Shown piece by piece: positions 1 to 8,507 of a stretch of 37,379 nucleotides of DNA. How positions within the stretch are numbered: position 1 is the stretch's first letter; each line of letters starts with the position of its first letter. This stretch comes from Bacillota bacterium (GTDB lineage Bacteria; Bacillota; Clostridia; Lachnospirales; Lachnospiraceae): the NCBI GenBank assembly GCA_023413555.1, contig JAEZPG010000018.1, forward strand, positions 1 to 37,379, given 5' to 3'. A program made the position numbers and the translations under genes. Below the pieces are notes generated by a model. That model ran no database searches and had not been told where the DNA came from. It saw nothing but the letters and a program-made list of their open reading frames with translations.

Positions 1-15
1 GAACTTCCTTACTGA

Positions 16-906
16 CTACATCTCCCTGGATGTTAACTCACTGACAAAGGTGGCTCCCAAAATCATAGCTGCTCCAATGATACCGGTAACCCCTAAGCCT
101 TCCTGCAAAATGATGGCAGATAACAGAATAGCCACCAACGGATCAATATAGCTGAAAATAGCAACCGTCTGGGCATTTAATGCCTTCATGGAATCAAAAT
201 ATAGGGCATAGGCTCCGCCAGTATGTACAACACCTACCAATACTAACAAAAGAATGACCTGCCAAGATATAGATGCCAGATCTAAGGACTGGGTCAAGAA
301 GGTATATGGCAGAAGCACCAACGTAGACACCCCAAGCTGCATCACAGTTTTATCATAGGCAGAAATGTCATGTAGCTTTTTATTTAAAAGGATTACAGCG
401 GCATAGAAAAAAGCGGCCCCTAATCCCAAAAAAATTCCCTTTAATTCAGTAATATCAGGAGTATCTGTCTCTAACACACCGGAGACAAACACCATGCCCC
501 CTAAGGCCACCACAACACAAAGAAGTCTCTTCACTGTCAATTTCTCTCGTAACACCAGAGGAGAAAATATAATGACAAGTGCCGGTGCAAGATAGTAACA
601 TAGTGTAGCAGTTGCCACTGTTGTAAAATGATAGGCTTCAAATAACAGAATCCAGTTTACACCTATGGCAGTGCCAGATAGCAAGAGAATTATTCGATTC
701 CTTTTAATCGCCTGAAAGGATAACTTTTGTCCGGTTGCTATCATTAAAAGTAGTAAAAAAAGTACACCAATCCCCCCTCTTGCCAAAGCCAGTATGCTGG
801 AGGGAAGGGGAATATATCGTACAAAGATCCCTATGCTTCCGAAGATTCCCATTGAAGTGGTCAATTTTAATTTTTCAACACTGTTTTTACTCATACTGTT
901 TACCAA
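16..906 (-). CDS. EamA/DMT-family transporter (10-TM exporter)
   Basis: A hydrophobic protein of about 296 residues with roughly ten membrane segments in two similar halves, the layout of the drug/metabolite transporter superfamily (two EamA domains). The conserved helix-4 style stretch YYLAPALVIIFSPLVLREKLT and its second-half counterpart YIDPLVAILLSAIILQE support the family. Substrate cannot be told from sequence; relatives export amino acids, nucleosides or metabolites. The frame can start at TTG 906 (a weak AAGAG lies upstream) or ATG 894, which has no visible Shine-Dalgarno; the choice changes only four residues. The gene is monocistronic, with its own promoter at 960-987. The stop codon is at 16-18, so it is complete. 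Confidence 0.87.
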   Translation of the reverse strand: MVNSMSKNSVEKLKLTTSMGIFGSIGIFVRYIPLPSSILALARGGIGVLFLLLLMIATGQKLSFQAIKRNRIILLLSGTAIGVNWILLFEAYHFTTVATATLCYYLAPALVIIFSPLVLREKLTVKRLLCVVVALGGMVFVSGVLETDTPDITELKGIFLGLGAAFFYAAVILLNKKLHDISAYDKTVMQLGVSTLVLLPYTFLTQSLDLASISWQVILLLVLVGVVHTGGAYALYFDSMKALNAQTVAIFSYIDPLVAILLSAIILQEGLGVTGIIGAAMILGATFVSELTSREM

Positions 907-955
907 TCATTTCTCTTACTCGTTTCTTTACTCTCGGTTTGCCACCCATACACAT

Positions 956-987
956 ATCTATTATACTAATAGATGGGCACAAATCAA
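956..987 (-). promoter_or_regulatory. Promoter of the EamA gene with overlapping dyad
   Basis: On the minus strand TTGATT (982-987) and a perfect TATAAT (960-965) are separated by 16 bases. The -10 box sits inside a perfect 8-bp inverted repeat, ATCTATTA and TAATAGAT, at 956-974 with a 3-base centre. A protein bound to the dyad would block the -10 region. That the dyad is an operator is inference. Confidence 0.6.
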
Positions 988-1134
988 GGTATTCCTTAAC
1001 AGAGATTACATGGACTTTACTTCTCAACTCTTCCCCTCTATAAGGAATAACTGATCTTTTCTCACCAATGCAAGCTCTGGAAGTTTATCTCTTATGGATT
1101 ATCAATCTAGTTGTATCTGTTATTATATACATTG

Positions 1135-1172
1135 TAACAAAAATTGCGGTTTAAATATAGTACATTTTGTTA
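1135..1172 (-). terminator. Possible weak terminator after the ABC permease
   Basis: Arms TAACAAAA (1135-1142) and TTTTGTTA (1165-1172) lie immediately past the permease stop codon (1174-1176). The stem is all A/T plus one G-C pair and the loop is 22 bases, so this is a weak call. The rest of the gap from about 907 to 1173 holds only the EamA promoter; I see no gene in it. Confidence 0.25.
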
Positions 1173-1173
1173 T

Positions 1174-1872
1174 TTATATAAGATTACTGCGTTTAAAGGA
1201 GTATATAAAAAGAACTGTAGTAAGTACAACATTCACTGCTAATACAAGGACATTCTCACAGGTCAGGGCAAAATGTTCCACCTTATCAATCATCTCACTC
1301 ATCTGCCCTGTGTAGGTGAGCCAAGCAACTTTTTGGATGGTAGGATTAAACATGGATAGCATTGGGAGGAAGGAAACAAGCATCATAACAGGAACGGTTA
1401 TGGAGGTTGCTGTCATCTGACTCTTGCACATAATTCCAATTAGAGCGCCAATTATAATAGAGATTACAATGCCAATCACCATAATCAGAATAAACCTAAG
1501 AAGAACCATTCCACTGTAGCCGCCTACAATAGCAAATATGAATACACCCAACATACAGATTCCTAGTATAAAGCTACCTACCCCCAGTAAGTACTCCATT
1601 GGTTTTACATTATGCATTAATAAGACTCTTAGAGTATCCTTCTCCTTTTCCTCAGAAATAATGGATGCCATAATACTGAGTGGAGCCATTCCAATATACA
1701 TGGTTGCAAATATATTGACAAAATAATTTTTTGGCATATCTACCGTTTGCACAGAATTCTGCAAAATAATAACCATAATCGGCATAAGAATAAACTGAAT
1801 TAGACTTTCTTTATGTCTAAGGGTATCTTTCATTTGCTTCCCAATAATCGTAGTTAAGTTGGTAAGACTCAT
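1174..1872 (-). CDS. ABC-2 type transporter permease
   Basis: A 232-residue integral membrane protein with about six hydrophobic segments and the typical ABC-2 motif IISEEKEKDTLRVLLMHNVK after the second segment, a region that in this family contacts the ATPase. It should form the membrane channel for the ATPase encoded immediately upstream. The ATG at 1872 abuts the ATPase stop codon (1873-1875), so the two are translationally coupled; the GGAAGGGGG ribosome site lies inside the ATPase gene. Substrate is unknown. With the LytTR regulator and DUF3021 gene in the same operon, export of a peptide or a toxic compound is a reasonable inference, not something the sequence proves. Confidence 0.85.
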   Translation of the reverse strand: MSLTNLTTIIGKQMKDTLRHKESLIQFILMPIMVIILQNSVQTVDMPKNYFVNIFATMYIGMAPLSIMASIISEEKEKDTLRVLLMHNVKPMEYLLGVGSFILGICMLGVFIFAIVGGYSGMVLLRFILIMVIGIVISIIIGALIGIMCKSQMTATSITVPVMMLVSFLPMLSMFNPTIQKVAWLTYTGQMSEMIDKVEHFALTCENVLVLAVNVVLTTVLFIYSFKRSNLI

Positions 1873-2721
1873 TTATATTAACCCCCTTCCTGTCAGCTCC
1901 ATGAACACCGTCTCTAGATTTGGCTCTGAGGAATGTATTGTTTGAATCATATTCATATCAAAATAACTTTTTATGAGATCTCCAGTTGCAGGTACATTTG
2001 GCAAAACTTTTATTTCCCCTGTTGTAAGGGTAAGCTGTAGTTGATTCTGGTGGTTGTATTTCTTGCATATCTCCTGGGGGGAACCATACTCTATCATATT
2101 CCCCTGATGAAGTAAGGCTACATGGTGACAAAGTTTCGTAGCCTCCTCCATATTATGAGTAGTCAGAAAGACGGTAGTCCCTCTTTTCTGCTGTTCTCTG
2201 ATTAAACTATGGATTTGGGCTGCTGTTCCAGGATCCAGTCCACTGGTGGGCTCATCTAAGAATAGAATCTCTGGTTCTCCCATAATAGCTCTGGCAAACA
2301 GAAGTCTTTGTTTCATCCCTTTCGATAGCTTTGAAACCAAGGTTTGCTTGGCATCTGTTAATTCCACTTGCTCCAGTACCTGATCTACTATCTCTTTATC
2401 AATCCGATAAAACTTGGCAATCAGATTCAGATTATCAAAGCAGGATAACCGTCCATAAAGGCCAAAGTTGTCTAACATCAATCCCATCTTCCGATGTGTC
2501 ATACTTTCTAAAGCTAATGTATCCTGCTGTAACAAAAGTGCCTTCCCAGAAGTCTGTCTTAGTTGACCGGTAAGAATCTGAATCATTGTGGTTTTCCCTG
2601 CTCCTGAAGGCCCTAAGAGGCCGAAGATCTCACCAGATGTAATCTTTCTTGAAATATGATTGAGTACCGGCTTTTCCCCATAAGAATGGGTTATGTCATT
2701 TAATTCTACTGCATACGTCAT
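1873..2721 (-). CDS. ABC transporter ATP-binding protein
   Basis: A 282-residue nucleotide-binding subunit. Walker A is GPSGAGKTT (about residues 38-46), the signature is LSKGMKQR (a variant of LSGGQ), Walker B with catalytic Glu is ILFLDEPTSGLDP, and the switch His is in TTHNMEE. A C-terminal extension of about 70 residues follows the core, as in exporter-type ATPases. It powers the permease that follows directly. Its ATG at 2721 lies inside the end of the DUF3021 gene (26-base overlap), with AGGGA upstream, so it belongs to the LytTR operon. Function as an export ATPase is well supported; substrate is not known. Confidence 0.9.
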   Translation of the reverse strand: MTYAVELNDITHSYGEKPVLNHISRKITSGEIFGLLGPSGAGKTTMIQILTGQLRQTSGKALLLQQDTLALESMTHRKMGLMLDNFGLYGRLSCFDNLNLIAKFYRIDKEIVDQVLEQVELTDAKQTLVSKLSKGMKQRLLFARAIMGEPEILFLDEPTSGLDPGTAAQIHSLIREQQKRGTTVFLTTHNMEEATKLCHHVALLHQGNMIEYGSPQEICKKYNHQNQLQLTLTTGEIKVLPNVPATGDLIKSYFDMNMIQTIHSSEPNLETVFMELTGRGLI

Positions 2722-3202
2722 CTTGTTCCCTCATTTCTTCCTTTAATCGTCGTAAAGCCTCTTCCATCTTTCGATTCTCGGAACGTTCTTTGAAGATACT
2801 AACCACAATACTGATTATGGCACTAACTCCAAAACAGATAAAAAACATCAGCCAAGGCTTCCAATATCCTACCGGAAACCAGTCAAACAGAAAGATAAAC
2901 AATACAATGATAGCAATAATAACGGAAAGCATCCCAAGAAGCCTACCTACACGACATAGTCTTTTAAAAACCAGATCTGTAAAAAAAAGAATTCTTGCTC
3001 CTAAAAACAGAATGGATAGCATAAGATATTGAAACATGGTAGTTAAGCCTATTGCCTCCGAACCATAGGAAAACATACTAGAGTACCCCTTTGCACTATC
3101 CCCAGATATAGAGTAAATTAAGATTAATATTACCATTATCATACCAAAATTAAAAAATACCTGCCCAATATAATCCCATATCGTCTTTTTCTCTTCCATC
3201 AT
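2696..3202 (-). CDS. DUF3021 family membrane protein of a LytTR operon
   Basis: 168 residues with four predicted membrane helices (around residues 12-32, 55-77, 88-110 and 115-137) and a charged C-terminal tail rich in Glu, Arg and Lys. The pattern and its position directly behind a LytTR DNA-binding gene match DUF3021 proteins. It starts at ATG 3202, which overlaps the LytTR stop codon as ATGA, so the pair is translationally coupled. In described LytTR regulatory systems a partner membrane protein restrains the regulator; that this protein does so is inference from context. The gene carries a run of eight A at 2981-2988 (plus strand) without losing frame, useful for comparison with the cas1 break. 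Confidence 0.8.
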   Translation of the reverse strand: MMEEKKTIWDYIGQVFFNFGMIMVILILIYSISGDSAKGYSSMFSYGSEAIGLTTMFQYLMLSILFLGARILFFTDLVFKRLCRVGRLLGMLSVIIAIIVLFIFLFDWFPVGYWKPWLMFFICFGVSAIISIVVSIFKERSENRKMEEALRRLKEEMREQDDVCSRIK

Positions 3203-3639
3203 CTCACCCCCAGCTTCTTTTTCAATTCATCTGCATACTGTCTGGATACCATAAGCTGTTCCCCATTTTCCATCGTTACTCTGATTCTTCGATCAAAATC
3301 AGCTTTTAGTGACTGTATATTTCGTAGCTGCAGGATACATGACTTACTAACTCGATAAAATCCATAATCCTCTAGTTGTTCCTCCAGCTCATATAAACGC
3401 AACGGGGATTCATAGATGTCTGAGATGGTATAAACAAATGTCTTTCTGTCTATGGCTTCCATGTAAATAATCTTTCCCACATCTAAAATGTGGGTTTCTT
3501 CGTCTCTTTTCACTAACAACTGCTTATCTAACATTCGAAGAGTAGCTAAAAGTTTCTCAATCTCCGGAGTAAGCCTGTTACAATTCACTTGAATTGTAGT
3601 TTCTTCTACTTGAGAATCCACTTTAATATGTATTTGCAC
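3199..3639 (-). CDS. LytTR-domain transcriptional regulator without a receiver domain
   Basis: 146 residues. The C-terminal part, from about residue 50, is a LytTR DNA-binding domain: ILDVGKIIYMEAIDRKTFVYT, then LYELEEQLEDYGFYRVSKSCILQLRNIQSL and a final VSRQYADELKKKLGV. The N-terminal 45 residues are not a response-regulator receiver, so it is not a classical two-component regulator. The start codon is GTG 3639 with AGGTGA just upstream. It heads an operon with DUF3021, an ABC ATPase and an ABC permease, which it probably controls; LytTR operons are often autoregulated. Confidence 0.9.
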   Translation of the reverse strand: MQIHIKVDSQVEETTIQVNCNRLTPEIEKLLATLRMLDKQLLVKRDEETHILDVGKIIYMEAIDRKTFVYTISDIYESPLRLYELEEQLEDYGFYRVSKSCILQLRNIQSLKADFDRRIRVTMENGEQLMVSRQYADELKKKLGVR

Positions 3640-3667
3640 CCTATCACCTCTCCTCTAAATCTCACCA

Positions 3668-3696
3668 AGCATACCAATATTGAACCATATTTTCAA
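3668..3696 (-). promoter_or_regulatory. Promoter of the LytTR-DUF3021-ABC operon
   Basis: The minus strand reads TTGAAA (3691-3696), 17 bases, TATGCT (3668-3673). This is a good vegetative promoter about 30 bases upstream of the GTG start. I did not find a convincing pair of LytTR direct repeats by eye. Confidence 0.55.
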
Positions 3697-3730
3697 TCAC
3701 CTGATACCTAAGTTCCCATATTCCCTACAT

Positions 3731-3766
3731 AAAATGCCCCTACAGCATTATTTCTCAGTAGGGGCA
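3731..3766 (-). terminator. Intrinsic terminator of the MFS gene, overlapping its stop codon
   Basis: Arms TGCCCCTAC (3735-3743) and GTAGGGGCA (3758-3766) form a perfect 9-bp GC-rich stem. On the minus strand it is followed by TTTT. The stop codon of the MFS gene (3748-3750) sits in the loop. Confidence 0.8.
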
Positions 3767-4959
3767 CTCTGTCTTAATATCGTTATTGTAAATAATAGTA
3801 ATACTGGAAATACTATCGCTACTAACAGTCCAGTCTTAAGCTGACCATTAAAAAAACCTGATACAAAGCCTACAGCAGACGGGCCTCCAGAACAACCTAG
3901 GTCGCCGGCTAAGGCAAATAAGGCAAACATACCGGTTCCTCCTGTAGGAAATCGTTTTGCCGCCAGACTAAAGGTTCCCGGCCATAGAATACCTACAGAC
4001 AGTCCGCACAACCCACAGCCTATTAAGGAAACAATCGGCCAAGGAGATAGACAAGATACCAAATAGCTAAGGATACATAAGATGCCACTTCCTGCCATGG
4101 CTACCATCAAATCAAGCTTTTCGCTGAACTTGGCATAAAGCACTCGACTAATGCCCATTAATACAGCAAAGAGGCAAGGTCCCGCTAGATCACCTACTGC
4201 CTTGGTCACTCCCAAGCCACTTTCAGCAAAAGCTGAAGCCCACTGGCTCATAGCAAGTTCACTGGCTCCGGCACATATCATAAGCAATACGAATACCCAG
4301 AAGATTCTCTTTCTTACCATAGTGGAAAGTGGTATTCCTTCTCCCTCCTCAACCAATGCTCGAATTGGAACAACAGTAAAATATATTGCATTAAGAAGCG
4401 GAATGAGAGCCCAGAAGCATGCCACCAACCTCCAGCGTGGCATACCGCCTACTTTGAAGAATATAGTTGACAGCAATATTACTAACACGGAGCCCCAACA
4501 ATAAAAGGAGTGTAATAGGCTCATAGAACCGGCTTTATTCTCTGTTGGGCAGGCCTCCACAATGGGGCTTATTAGCACTTCTATTAATCCACCCCCAATG
4601 GCATAAAGTACTACAGCAATCAACATTCCAATATATGGATTAGCGAAAGCGTCAGGAAAGATTCCAAGACCTACTAACCCTAATGCAGCAAATATGTGGG
4701 CCATAACAATGGCTATGCGGTAGCCGATTCGATCAATAAACTTTGCAGATATCATATCAACGAATAGCTGCACCACAAAATTAACGGTGATTAACAGAGT
4801 AATCCGTTCCAGTGGAACGTCATAAGTAGATTGTAAGGTAAGAAACAGTAAAGGGGCAAAATTATTGACGATGGCCTGAGTGATATAGCCAAAATAACTT
4901 GCCACTAAAGTATGCTTATAATTAAGCATGCTATTTTCTCTCGAGTTATGTTGATTCAT
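3748..4959 (-). CDS. Major facilitator superfamily transporter
   Basis: 403 residues with about twelve hydrophobic segments. After helix 2 there is the MFS loop DRIGYRI (Asp-Arg with following Gly), and after helix 8 a similar stretch. The layout with LSPIVEACPTENKAGSMSLLHSFYCWGS in the N-terminal half recalls the sugar-type FucP/YfkF-like branch of MFS, but substrate assignment is not safe. The start is ATG 4959 with GGAGG four bases upstream; an internal ATG (MLNYKH) lies 10 codons in. It is monocistronic and ends in a strong terminator that includes its own stop codon. Confidence 0.88.
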   Translation of the reverse strand: MNQHNSRENSMLNYKHTLVASYFGYITQAIVNNFAPLLFLTLQSTYDVPLERITLLITVNFVVQLFVDMISAKFIDRIGYRIAIVMAHIFAALGLVGLGIFPDAFANPYIGMLIAVVLYAIGGGLIEVLISPIVEACPTENKAGSMSLLHSFYCWGSVLVILLSTIFFKVGGMPRWRLVACFWALIPLLNAIYFTVVPIRALVEEGEGIPLSTMVRKRIFWVFVLLMICAGASELAMSQWASAFAESGLGVTKAVGDLAGPCLFAVLMGISRVLYAKFSEKLDLMVAMAGSGILCILSYLVSCLSPWPIVSLIGCGLCGLSVGILWPGTFSLAAKRFPTGGTGMFALFALAGDLGCSGGPSAVGFVSGFFNGQLKTGLLVAIVFPVLLLFTITILRQSAPTEK

Positions 4960-5001
4960 GTGTCCTCCACTATTGTATATTATCTATTTATCTAAAAGAC
5001 A

Positions 5002-5106
5002 TTAGGCTTCCTCTACACTGCCTGTAGCATCAAAAGACTTTGGATCATTCTCCTCTGCTTCCATAGCCTTATTTAAGGTGATTGTTATAGAATTATAGAT
5101 GGTAAT
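5002..5106 (-). other. Open frame continuing past the MATE stop; possible gene relic
   Basis: Directly after the MATE stop codon the same frame stays open for 34 codons and ends at TAA (5002-5004). It contains an ATG that would give a 20-residue acidic peptide beginning MEAEENDPKSFDATG. There is no usable ribosome site in front of that ATG. It may be a relic of another gene or a chance frame. I do not recognise a family with certainty. Confidence 0.2.
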
Positions 5107-6471
5107 TTATTTCTTTAAGCTAGTATGTACAAGACTCTTTTTCTTCCAGGCTCCTGAGAAATATCGGACTACGCAGACAACAGCAGTGGTGACCCAGGTT
5201 GCACCTGTAGTAACCCATAATCCCCAATAGCCCAATTGCGGAATCTTTGTAAAAATAGATGCATATAACATTCGACACACTACTTCACAAAATCCATTTG
5301 CCATAGCAAAATTAGTATCGCCACTTCCATTTAACAATGCTCTTGGTATGTAAATCATACCTAGACCAAAGTAACATAGACTATTAATTCGAAGGGCCTG
5401 ATAGGAAATATCGATGACATCTGGTTTTTTTACAAAAAGCCCTACAATTGGCTCGCCAAATAGATAAGCAATTGGCAAAATGCAAATACTAAAAATCAGA
5501 GCTATTATAGTTGATTGTCGAAATCCCTTTTTCACACGATCAATTTTACCTGCCCCCATATTCTGCCCGGAAAAGGTAGTCAGGGCCGCCGCCAAAGAGC
5601 CATACGGTTGCTGCACAATCCCTTCAATTTTATTGATAACGGTAAAAGCCGCCATAACCTTCTCTCCATAAGAATTGACATAGCCCTGCAATACCATACA
5701 TGAAATGGCAATCATAGAGTTCTGTAAGGACACTGGAACTCCTATTTTAAAACATCGAATGATAATGTTTTTGTTAGGCTTAAGTTCCTTCTTATTTAAA
5801 TGAAAATAAGAAACCTTTCTATAGGCATAAGTAAGACATAATATAGCCGAAATAATCTGTGCGATGACTGTTGCTAAGGCAACACCAAAGACTGCCATGT
5901 TAAAACATAAAACAAAGACTAGGTCTAACACTACATTCAAAATGCAGGAAATGATGAGAAAATACAAAGGTGTCTTGGAATCTCCAAGTGCACGGAGAAT
6001 GGCAGCTACTCCATTGTAAATGGTGATACCAATGATTCCAAAACAAGTTGTCTGCATATATAGTATAGAATTGTCGATAATTTTATCTGGAGTTTTTAGT
6101 ATTCGAAATACAAATGGGCAGAGGAAATAACCCAAAAGTGTAACCACTATAGCTGCAGTAACCAGTACGTAGAGGGAATTGGCTATGGTAACCCGGACAT
6201 TACCCTCATCTTTTGCGCCAAAATACTGGGCAACAATAACTCCAATACCAATTGCAAGTCCTGAGCTTAAGGCAAAACTCAAGAAATTCATGGAGCTACA
6301 GTTACCTACTGCTGCTAGTTCATCGGCTCCGACATAGTTTCCTACAACAATTGAATCCACTACGTTATAAAATTGTTGAAAAAGATTCCCCACCAACAGA
6401 GGCAAAGCAAACTTTATAATGTGCTTAATTGGGCTTCCACTGGTCATATCTGTAATATTACTTCCATTCAT
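5107..6471 (-). CDS. MATE family efflux transporter
   Basis: About 454 residues with twelve membrane helices in two related halves and a cytoplasmic N-terminus. FALPLLVGNLFQQFYNVVDSIVVGNYVGADELAAVG is the classic first-helix stretch of the multidrug and toxic compound extrusion family, DinF/NorM-like branch. MATE proteins export cationic drugs or metabolites in exchange for Na+ or H+. An ATG at 6486 is possible but has no ribosome site; ATG 6471 has GGGAG eight bases upstream and is preferred. The gene is divergent from the AraC-type regulator at 6713, which probably controls it. Confidence 0.92.
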   Translation of the reverse strand: MNGSNITDMTSGSPIKHIIKFALPLLVGNLFQQFYNVVDSIVVGNYVGADELAAVGNCSSMNFLSFALSSGLAIGIGVIVAQYFGAKDEGNVRVTIANSLYVLVTAAIVVTLLGYFLCPFVFRILKTPDKIIDNSILYMQTTCFGIIGITIYNGVAAILRALGDSKTPLYFLIISCILNVVLDLVFVLCFNMAVFGVALATVIAQIISAILCLTYAYRKVSYFHLNKKELKPNKNIIIRCFKIGVPVSLQNSMIAISCMVLQGYVNSYGEKVMAAFTVINKIEGIVQQPYGSLAAALTTFSGQNMGAGKIDRVKKGFRQSTIIALIFSICILPIAYLFGEPIVGLFVKKPDVIDISYQALRINSLCYFGLGMIYIPRALLNGSGDTNFAMANGFCEVVCRMLYASIFTKIPQLGYWGLWVTTGATWVTTAVVCVVRYFSGAWKKKSLVHTSLKK

Positions 6472-6532
6472 TGAGTTTTCTCCCATCTGTGCATATAAAA
6501 TACCATTGTATGTATTCTTTGCATTATAAACA

Positions 6533-6538
6533 CTTTAC
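6533..6538 (-). promoter_or_regulatory. Candidate -10 box of the MATE gene
   Basis: A perfect TATAAT on the minus strand 62 bases upstream of ATG 6471. No good -35 box is present at 16-18 bases, which is common for activator-dependent promoters. Confidence 0.35.
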
Positions 6539-6571
6539 TCTCCATTAACTAATTAAAGCTTGCGAGAAACT

Positions 6572-6596
6572 GCTCATTTTTTTACTTTAAATGAGC
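6572..6596. promoter_or_regulatory. Inverted repeat between MATE and AraC genes
   Basis: Perfect 8-bp arms GCTCATTT (6572-6579) and AAATGAGC (6589-6596) around a 9-base T-rich centre, lying between the two divergent promoters. It is a candidate operator for the AraC-type regulator; binding is not shown. Confidence 0.35.
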
Positions 6597-6618
6597 CAAG
6601 ATAATTACATGCACTCTC

Positions 6619-6647
6619 TTGACCAAACCGAACTGTTTGAGTACACT
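6619..6647 (+). promoter_or_regulatory. Promoter of the AraC-type regulator gene
   Basis: TTGACC (6619-6624), a 17-base spacer and TACACT (6642-6647), about 65 bases upstream of the start codon. Confidence 0.5.
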
Positions 6648-6712
6648 AAATATATACAATTTCTATCTATATCTGTATATATAGTCAACTATTCATAGAA
6701 CAATGGGGTGAA

Positions 6713-7582
6713 ATGATGGAAATCAAAAATAATATCGAATATCTTAGTTTGGAAAATGGAATCCGGGTGATTACTCCTAAATTCTACCCTAGAAGTTTCC
6801 CTTTACACTGTCACCAATGTATAGAGATTGTTGCTTTGTTAGAAACTACAGGATCTCAGAAAAGTGTACTCATTCGTGTCAACCAAACCCTCTATCAATT
6901 GGAAACTGGGGATATTCTATTTATCTGGCCAGGAGAACTTCATGAGGTCATTGAAGCGGATACTACTTCACCAATGGCAGTTCAGTACGATACCTACTTA
7001 ATTCAGAATTTAACGGAGTTTTCCCCGTATATCAATTTATTTCGATCTTTTCAGCACATCAGCAAGAATGAGATGCCTGAGCTTTCCAATTCTTTAATGA
7101 TTCATTTACATAAAATGGCCTCTATTCAACAAGAATATGAAACCTTTTACAAGACTAAGTGTGTTATCTATTTAATAGAGATGTTTATGGCCTTTACTAT
7201 CTATCTGAATAAAGACAATAATAGCAGCATTAAACATTCACGGACATTGAAAACCATGGATAAGATTAATGATGCCTGTAGCTATATGATTGCCCATTGT
7301 CAAAAGGAGCTGACATTAGAGACAGTCGCTAACTATGTAGGATTTAATGCCTGCTATTTTTCTCGTGTATTTAAAGAGGCCACCAGATTTCGCTTTGTAG
7401 AATATCTGATGCTTCAGAGGGTAAATGCTGCCCAGCTCCTTCTGACCAAATCAGATAAGACAATTACAGAAATCGCTTTTGCATCTGGCTTTAAAAGTAT
7501 CTCCAGCTTCAATCGAGTGTTCAAACAGTACCGAGGCTGCAGTCCAAGAGAATACCGACAGGTCAATCAGGCCAATGATTGA
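6713..7582 (+). CDS. AraC family transcriptional regulator
   Basis: 289 residues. The N-terminal part has a cupin-type ligand pocket with PLHCHQCIEIVALLE and LETGDILFIWPGELHEV. The C-terminal 100 residues carry two helix-turn-helix motifs: LTLETVANYVGFNACYFSRVFKEATRFRFVEYL, then KTITEIAFASGFKSISSFNRVFKQYRGCSPREYR, the AraC signature. ATG 6713 and ATG 6716 are both possible, with GGGGTG just upstream. It is divergent from the MATE exporter, so ligand-dependent control of efflux is likely. Its 3' end overlaps the convergent HAD gene by 20 bases. Confidence 0.93.
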   Translation: MMEIKNNIEYLSLENGIRVITPKFYPRSFPLHCHQCIEIVALLETTGSQKSVLIRVNQTLYQLETGDILFIWPGELHEVIEADTTSPMAVQYDTYLIQNLTEFSPYINLFRSFQHISKNEMPELSNSLMIHLHKMASIQQEYETFYKTKCVIYLIEMFMAFTIYLNKDNNSSIKHSRTLKTMDKINDACSYMIAHCQKELTLETVANYVGFNACYFSRVFKEATRFRFVEYLMLQRVNAAQLLLTKSDKTITEIAFASGFKSISSFNRVFKQYRGCSPREYRQVNQAND

Positions 7583-8438
7583 TAGAACTTAACTGCTCCA
7601 TTACAATCCTTCTCATTGGCTTCTTAAAGAATTCCTGTATACACTTAGCCACTCCATCCTCGTCATTACTCCGAATAATGCCAGTTGCCACTTCTTTTAA
7701 TGTATCTACTGCATTGGCCACAGCATAGGCTTCATCTGAAATTTCAAACATTGGAATGTCGTTAATGGCATCTCCGAAGGAAATTACATAATCAAAATTA
7801 TATAATTCTTTGAGAATTTTAACCCCTTCTGCTTTGGTTGCCTTCCTCGGCATAATCTCACACCAATACTCTGTCCGGTTTAGTTCCTGTTGAATAGTGC
7901 AAGTATAGCGACTATCCTTAGATAGTATGTCATAAATAGGGGCTAGTTCTTCCGGTTCCCCAATACAGGTAAAATAAAATACATTGCCATCATAAAGTCC
8001 CTGCTTTTGTGGGAGCGGGCGAAGTCTTCTGTCCCCCTGTCTAAGACTAAGATAATGTTTCATTCCCTCATTTACCTTAGTTGTCACCCAGGACACCTTC
8101 TCCTCTTTATTCACAAAGCTGTATACCAGAGGATAAATATCGTGTGCTGTTAACAGCCTCTTCACATATTCTATTGCCTCCCTTGTAAAGCTATTGGAAG
8201 CCAGAATCTCCCCATTTGAGGCATCAAAAATAATTGTACCATTATAGGCAATAACGGGTATCTTGGTAGATAAGCCTTTTGTCACGATGGAGGCAGAGGA
8301 AAGGGATCTTGCTGTTGCATAGGTAAAATGTATCCCTTCTTCCACCAACTGATTTATAACTTTTAAGGTGTAAGGACTTATACTGCTATTGGAATTAAGT
8401 AAAGTTCCATCTAGATCTGTCACATAAAGTGTTTTCAT
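7563..8438 (-). CDS. Cof-type HAD-IIB family hydrolase
   Basis: 291 residues. Motif I is DLDGTLL with nucleophile Asp8 and acid/base Asp10; the start of motif II is TYATARS; Lys of motif III is in RKATKAEGVKIL; motif IV is SFGDAINDIPMFE. The large cap between about residues 85 and 190 makes it a HAD-IIB (Cof) enzyme, a group that removes phosphate from sugar phosphates, phosphorylated cofactors or flavin precursors. Physiological substrate is unknown. ATG 8438 has AGGAG seven bases upstream. Its end overlaps the end of the AraC gene on the other strand. Confidence 0.92.
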   Translation of the reverse strand: MKTLYVTDLDGTLLNSNSSISPYTLKVINQLVEEGIHFTYATARSLSSASIVTKGLSTKIPVIAYNGTIIFDASNGEILASNSFTREAIEYVKRLLTAHDIYPLVYSFVNKEEKVSWVTTKVNEGMKHYLSLRQGDRRLRPLPQKQGLYDGNVFYFTCIGEPEELAPIYDILSKDSRYTCTIQQELNRTEYWCEIMPRKATKAEGVKILKELYNFDYVISFGDAINDIPMFEISDEAYAVANAVDTLKEVATGIIRSNDEDGVAKCIQEFFKKPMRRIVMEQLSSINHWPD

Positions 8439-8507
8439 AGAATTCTCCTACTATCAGAGAGCATTCATTTAGATTCTCTCCATTATCTCCCTTTTTACTT
8501 CTTCTCA

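Noticed and set aside
735..1315. Plus-strand frames over the EamA promoter and permease end
   Set aside because: They lie antisense to real genes or in the promoter gap, with no family similarity.
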